Source: Acidimicrobiales bacterium (GTDB lineage: Bacteria; Actinomycetota; Acidimicrobiia; Acidimicrobiales; RAAP-2). From it: 49,582 nt of DNA. The notes below the pieces were generated by a model. That model had not been told where the DNA came from. It was given only the letters and a program-made list of their open reading frames with translations, and searched no databases. The DNA is taken from contig JADMIJ010000022.1 in assembly GCA_015478655.1 (NCBI GenBank), positions 1-49,582 on the forward strand, in the 5' to 3' direction. Shown here piece by piece: positions 42,687-49,582 of this stretch (within the stretch, counting starts at the first letter, position 1; each line of letters starts with the position of its first letter). Position numbers and translations under genes: made by a program.

Positions 42687-43836
42687 CGAGGCGAAGAGGG
42701 GATGCCCCGCGGGACCAGGCCCTCCTGGTCCTGGCCGACGGGACCAGCTTCGAAGGCGAGGCCGTCGGAGCGGTTCCGGACGACGGGATCGCCACCGGCG
42801 AAGCGGTCTTCAACACCGTTCTCTCCGGCTACCAGGAGGTGATCACCGACCCCTCCTATGCCGGGCAGGTCATCGCCTTCACCGCTCCCCACATCGGCAA
42901 CTACGGGGTCAACCCCACCGATGACGAGGCAGCCAGGCCCCACTGCCGCGGGCTCATCGTCCGGGACCTCACCGATCGGCCCAGCAGCTGGCGATCGACG
43001 GGGTCGCTCGAGGAGTTCCTGGTCCACTACTCGGTACCGGGGATCGCCGGCATCGACACCCGCCGCCTGACCCGGCACCTGCGCGAGGTCGGCGCCATGC
43101 CCTGTGCCTTCGGAACGGCGGCCGGCCCGGAGCTGAGGGCGGCCGCGGCCGGCGCCAGGGCCACGGATGGCCAGGATCTGGTGTCGGCGGTGACCACCGC
43201 CACGGCCTACTCCCGGGGGAGTGGGCCGTGGCGGGTGGTGGCCTACGACTTCGGCATCAAAGAGGCCATGCTCCGCCAGTTGGGCGAGCTGGCCACGCTC
43301 ACGGTGGTGCCGGCCTCGACCCCGGCCGACGAGGTCCTCGGGATGGAGCCCGATGGCATCTTCCTGTCCAACGGGCCAGGGGACCCCGCCGCCCTGCCCG
43401 GCATCGTCGGCGAGATCCGCACGTTGGCCGAGGACGGCACCGTGCCGGTGTTCGGGATCTGCCTCGGCCATCAACTCCTGGCCACCGCTCTCGGGGCGAC
43501 CACCTACAAGCTCCCGTTTGGGCACCACGGAGGCAACCATCCGGTGCGGCGGCTGTCCACCGGCCAGGTCGAGATCACGTCGCAGAACCATAATTATGCA
43601 GTAGCCGAGGGCTCACTGGCCGCAGCGGAGATCACCCACGTCAATCTCAACGACGGCGTCATCGAGGGAATGCGAAGTCGGGGGACCCCGGCGTTCAGCG
43701 TCCAGTATCACCCCGAGGCCGGCCCCGGTCCGCACGACGCCCGGTACCTGTTCGAAGAGTTCCGGCGCCTGATGGACGCCATGGGCGCCTCCCCGGGCCG
43801 GGTCGGGTCGAACGGGTCGAACGGGAAGGCGAGCTG

Positions 43837-43837
<1 letters not shown>
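42683..43837 (+). CDS. carA: Carbamoyl-phosphate synthase small (glutaminase) subunit
   Basis: A 384-residue subunit that hydrolyses glutamine and channels ammonia to CarB. The N-terminal domain has [20 protein letters not shown] and [16 protein letters not shown]; the class I amidotransferase domain has the nucleophile in [16 protein letters not shown], and [18 protein letters not shown] supplies the histidine-glutamate pair. [13 protein letters not shown] and SQNHNYAV are standard. The GTG at 42683 overlaps pyrC by four bases; the TGA overlaps carB's ATG by one (TGATG). Together with carB it makes the first step of the pathway and also supplies carbamoyl phosphate for arginine. Confidence 0.97.
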
Positions 43838-47177
<3,340 letters not shown>

Positions 47178-47181
<4 letters not shown>

Positions 47182-48173
47182 CCGCGGCATCGTCCGACAG
47201 TGGGGCCGTCGAACGGGTACGCCGCGCCTGGCGGGCAGTGTCGGCCGGGGATGTCGACCTCACGGCGCCGGTCGGGTCGATCGAGTTGCCCAATCCGGTG
47301 ATGACCGCATCGGGCACGGCCGGGCACGCCGATGAGCTCCTGGCCTACTTCCCGCTGGATGAGTTGGGGGCGGTGGTGGTCAAGTCCCTCTCCGTCGAGC
47401 CGTGGGCCGGCAACGCCGCGCCCCGCGTCCACCAGACGGCGTCGGGCATGCTCAACAGTGTGGGGCTGCAGGGACCCGGGCTCAAGGCGTGGATCGACGA
47501 GGACCTGCCCCGGCTCAACGCCGCCGGCGCACGGATCGTGGTCAGCATCTGGGGCCAGCGGGTCGAGGATTTCGCACGGGCCGCCGCCTTGGTGGCGGAG
47601 GTCCCCGGGTTGCTGGCCCTCGAGGTCAATGTGAGCTGTCCCAATATCGACGACCGCCGTCGGATGTTCGCCCATTCGCCGTCCGCCACCGCCGAGGTGA
47701 TGGCCGCGGTCGGCGAGCGATGTCCCGGCCTGCCGCGATGGGCCAAATTGAGCCCGACAGTGGCCGACCTCGCCGAGATCGCCGGGGCCGCCCTCGGCGC
47801 CGGCGCCGAGGGGGTGACCCTGGTCAACACCGTGCTGGGGATGGCCATCGACGTCGAAAGGCGGCGACCCGCGCTCGGGTCCGGCCCGGCCGGGGGAGGG
47901 CTGTCCGGGCCGGCCATCCACCCCGTCGCCGTCCGCGCCGTGTTCGACGTCCGGGCCGCCCATCCGGACGCTGCCATCATCGGCGTCGGGGGGGTGATGC
48001 GCGGCGTGGACGCCGTGGAGCTCATGATGGCCGGGGCGCAAGCCGTTCAGGTGGGTACGGCGACCTTCCGCGACCCGCGGGCACCGATCCGGATCCTCCG
48101 CGAGCTGGAGGCCTGGTGTTCCCGCCACGGGGTGCGCACCATGGGTGAACTGACGGGAGCCGCTCATGGATGA
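47178..48173 (+). CDS. pyrD: Dihydroorotate dehydrogenase, class 1 (1B-like)
   Basis: A 331-residue FMN flavoprotein oxidising dihydroorotate to orotate. [39 protein letters not shown] and [20 protein letters not shown] are typical; [14 protein letters not shown] carries the catalytic cysteine of class 1 enzymes (class 2 uses serine), and [20 protein letters not shown] the FMN phosphate site. No N-terminal membrane extension is present. Class 1B enzymes use a PyrK electron-transfer subunit, but no pyrK is adjacent. The GTG overlaps the carB stop by four bases, and its end overlaps pyrF by eight bases. Confidence 0.95.
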
Positions 48174-49026
48174 CTTCGGGACCGGCGGAGGATTCAGCGC
48201 CCGGGTGGCCGCGGCGGTGGCCGGATCGGGGCCGTTGTGTGCCGGCATCGATCCTTCCGCGGCGCTGCTCGAGCAGTGGGGGCTGACCGACGATGCGCGG
48301 GGGGTCCGCTCGTTCGGGATGCGGTGCGTGGAGGCGTTCGCCGGCGTCGTCCCCGTGGTCAAGCCCCAGGTGGCCTTCTTCGAGCGGTGCGGGTCGGCCG
48401 GAATGGCGGCCCTCGAGTCCGTGCTGGAGTCGGCCCGGGCGGCCGGCCTCATCGTCATCGCCGATGCCAAGCGGGCTGACATCGACACCACCATGGAGGC
48501 GTACGCATCGGCGTGGTTGGACCCGCGGAGCCCGTTCTGTGCGGATGCGGTCACGGCGGTGCCGTACCTGGGACTGGGCGCCCTGCAACCGATGTTCGAC
48601 CTGGCCGGGGCCCACGGTCGGGGGGTCATGGTCGTGGCCCGGAGCTCCAACCCCGAGGGTCGGGCACTGCAACAGGCCGTGACCGCCTCCGGAAGTGGGC
48701 CGTCGGTCGAGGACATGGTGCTCCACGAGATCGCCGCGCTCAATCACGGCGGTGCTCTTCCTGCCGGCACCGTGGGGGCCGTCGTCGGCGCCACCCTGCA
48801 GCCGTCGCAGTTCCGCCTCGCCGAACTGGGCGGCACGATCTTGGCCCCGGGGGTCGGTGCACAGGGCGCTACGGCTCACGAAGTAGCTGCGCTGTTCGCC
48901 GGGTGCCCGCCCGGAATGGTGCTGGCGAGTGTGTCCCGCTCGGTCCTATGCGCCGGCCCCACCGTGACCGCCCTGACCGCCGCGGCCACGAAGGCTCTTG
49001 AGGAGATGGCGGGAGCGCTCGCCTGA
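48166..49026 (+). CDS. pyrF: Orotidine-5'-phosphate decarboxylase, type 2
   Basis: A 286-residue enzyme producing UMP from OMP, the last pathway step. PLCAGIDPSAALLEQWGLTD opens the barrel, PVVKPQVAFFERCGSAGMAA gives the conserved lysine, and LIVIADAKRADIDTTMEAYA supplies the catalytic Asp-Lys-Asp set (DAKRADI). ILAPGVGAQGATAHEVAALF is the phosphate-binding loop. The long type 2 form is usual in mycobacteria and relatives. It overlaps pyrD by eight bases and ends the operon. The stop is followed by a 117-bp convergent gap with two hairpin candidates. Confidence 0.96.
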   Translation: MDDFGTGGGFSARVAAAVAGSGPLCAGIDPSAALLEQWGLTDDARGVRSFGMRCVEAFAGVVPVVKPQVAFFERCGSAGMAALESVLESARAAGLIVIADAKRADIDTTMEAYASAWLDPRSPFCADAVTAVPYLGLGALQPMFDLAGAHGRGVMVVARSSNPEGRALQQAVTASGSGPSVEDMVLHEIAALNHGGALPAGTVGAVVGATLQPSQFRLAELGGTILAPGVGAQGATAHEVAALFAGCPPGMVLASVSRSVLCAGPTVTALTAAATKALEEMAGALA

Positions 49027-49039
49027 CAGCTCGCAGGCG

Positions 49040-49116
49040 GCCCGGGCGAGGAACGGCCTCGGTTCTCCTCCTCGGGCGGACCGTCCGACCGGAGGCTTTT
49101 GGCGGGGGATGCCTCC
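49040..49116. terminator. Terminator candidates between convergent pyrF and the Ig-like gene
   Basis: Two hairpins fit this gap. At 49040-49077, GCCCG and GAGGA pair with TCCTC and CGGGC across a small internal loop. At 49091-49116, GGAGGC pairs with GCCTCC, with TTTT immediately inside the loop. Neither has a clear U-tail, so strand and efficiency are uncertain. Confidence 0.4.
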
Positions 49117-49143
49117 AGGCGTCAGACCGATCCGCCACCTGGA

Positions 49144-49582
49144 TTAGTTCCTGATCGTGACGCTGTGCCCCCTGCTGTACCTGGTGTTACCCGTTTCGTC
49201 GGTGGCCCGGCTCTGCAATGTATAGGTGCCGTTGGAGACGCTCTTGGAGTTCCAGACGAGGATGAAGCCGGCGAGGGTAGCCGTGGCCCTGCCGATCACC
49301 GACTTGTTGTACCTGCCACCGGTCAATACGAACTGCACGTTTCTGATCGCGATGTTGTCTGAGACTTTGGCGTCAAGGACGACGCTCGTCCCCATCAGGA
49401 CATTCCCGGCCGAGGGGATGACCACCGCGGTAGTCAGCCTGGTCGTCAGCGGGGTGTTGTCCACCGTGCTAACCGGGAGTTGGAGCGCCTGGGACAACAC
49501 TCCTTCGAGGTACTCGGCATAAGGAGCGGGTAACTGTTCAGGTGGGAACCGGAAGCCAAGCCTGACCATCGAACAGCCGACG
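49144..49582 (-). CDS. Bacterial Ig-like domain protein, C-terminal part; frame open to the edge
   Basis: The visible part encodes at least 141 residues (from an ATG at 49569), and the frame stays open to the right edge, so the gene probably continues outside the window. The last 95 residues form an Ig-like domain: VVIPSAGNVLMGTSVVLDAK, VSDNIAIRNVQFVLTGGRYN, TATLAGFILVWNSKSVSNGT and YTLQSRATDETGNTRYSRGH. This repeat type is common in surface or exported proteins. The N-terminal segment (FRFPPEQLPAPYAEYLEGVL) has no signal peptide, which supports truncation. Base composition is lower in GC than the pyr operon. The gene is convergent with pyrF. Confidence 0.75.
   Translation of the reverse strand, partial: VGCSMVRLGFRFPPEQLPAPYAEYLEGVLSQALQLPVSTVDNTPLTTRLTTAVVIPSAGNVLMGTSVVLDAKVSDNIAIRNVQFVLTGGRYNKSVIGRATATLAGFILVWNSKSVSNGTYTLQSRATDETGNTRYSRGHSVTIRN

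Overview
The window is a GC-rich, gene-dense chromosomal segment, with many GTG starts and 1-8 bp stop/start overlaps. It has the gene content of an actinobacterium, most likely of the class Acidimicrobiia. The main evidence is a bacterial proteasome activator (a protein restricted to Actinobacteria), a DUF3151 protein, a PyrR leader hairpin over the ribosome site of the pyrimidine operon, and an Ig-like domain of a type I associate with Acidimicrobiia. The taxonomic call is an inference from gene content. I see no rRNA, tRNA, CRISPR array, transposase, integrase or phage gene. No gene-free stretch exceeds about 230 bases.

Layout. Positions 138-4246 hold a primary-like sigma factor, a histidine phosphatase, a four-helix membrane protein behind an Rrf2 regulator, and an unknown protein. 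Positions 4462-12827 form a minus-strand series read right to left: a thioredoxin-domain DUF255 protein, an unknown protein, a phosphodiesterase, the proteasome activator Bpa and DNA polymerase III alpha. After an exported lipase and a short-chain dehydrogenase, 15292-21190 is a menaquinone cluster (menE, menB, menA, menH, menD) split over both strands. Positions 21302-31369 are a mixed housekeeping stretch: an LCP cell-wall ligase, a carotenoid cleavage oxygenase, TyrS, a methyltransferase, DUF3151, a lipoprotein, a flavin reductase-like protein, two small proteins, a cysteine-rich protein divergent from an Nfu-type Fe-S protein, and a dienelactone hydrolase. Positions 31414-37944 run prepilin peptidase, aroC, aroK, aroB, aroQ, an M24 peptidase, efp, nusB. 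Positions 39828-49026 are the pyrimidine operon pyrR-pyrB-pyrC-carA-carB-pyrD-pyrF. The last gene, an Ig-like domain protein, runs toward the right edge.

How the genes work together. aroC/K/B/Q carry out four of the shikimate-pathway steps that end in chorismate, and the men cluster uses chorismate-derived isochorismate to make menaquinone. The pyr operon covers every step of de novo UMP synthesis and carries its own PyrR control element. Between nusB and pyrR, which I recall as often close together in actinobacteria, lies a drug-efflux MFS gene whose frame is broken by one amber codon.

The least expected signals are: (1) about ten genes with a TANNNT box 5-8 nt before the start codon, implying widespread leaderless transcription; (2) the complete PyrR-binding hairpin with a CNGNGA loop overlapping the pyrR ribosome site; (3) the single-stop MFS gene; (4) a perfect 12-bp dyad before the LCP gene; (5) two tandem repeats, of 16-bp and 17-bp period, at gene boundaries. 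I found no convincing undescribed multi-gene system; most of the window is core metabolism.
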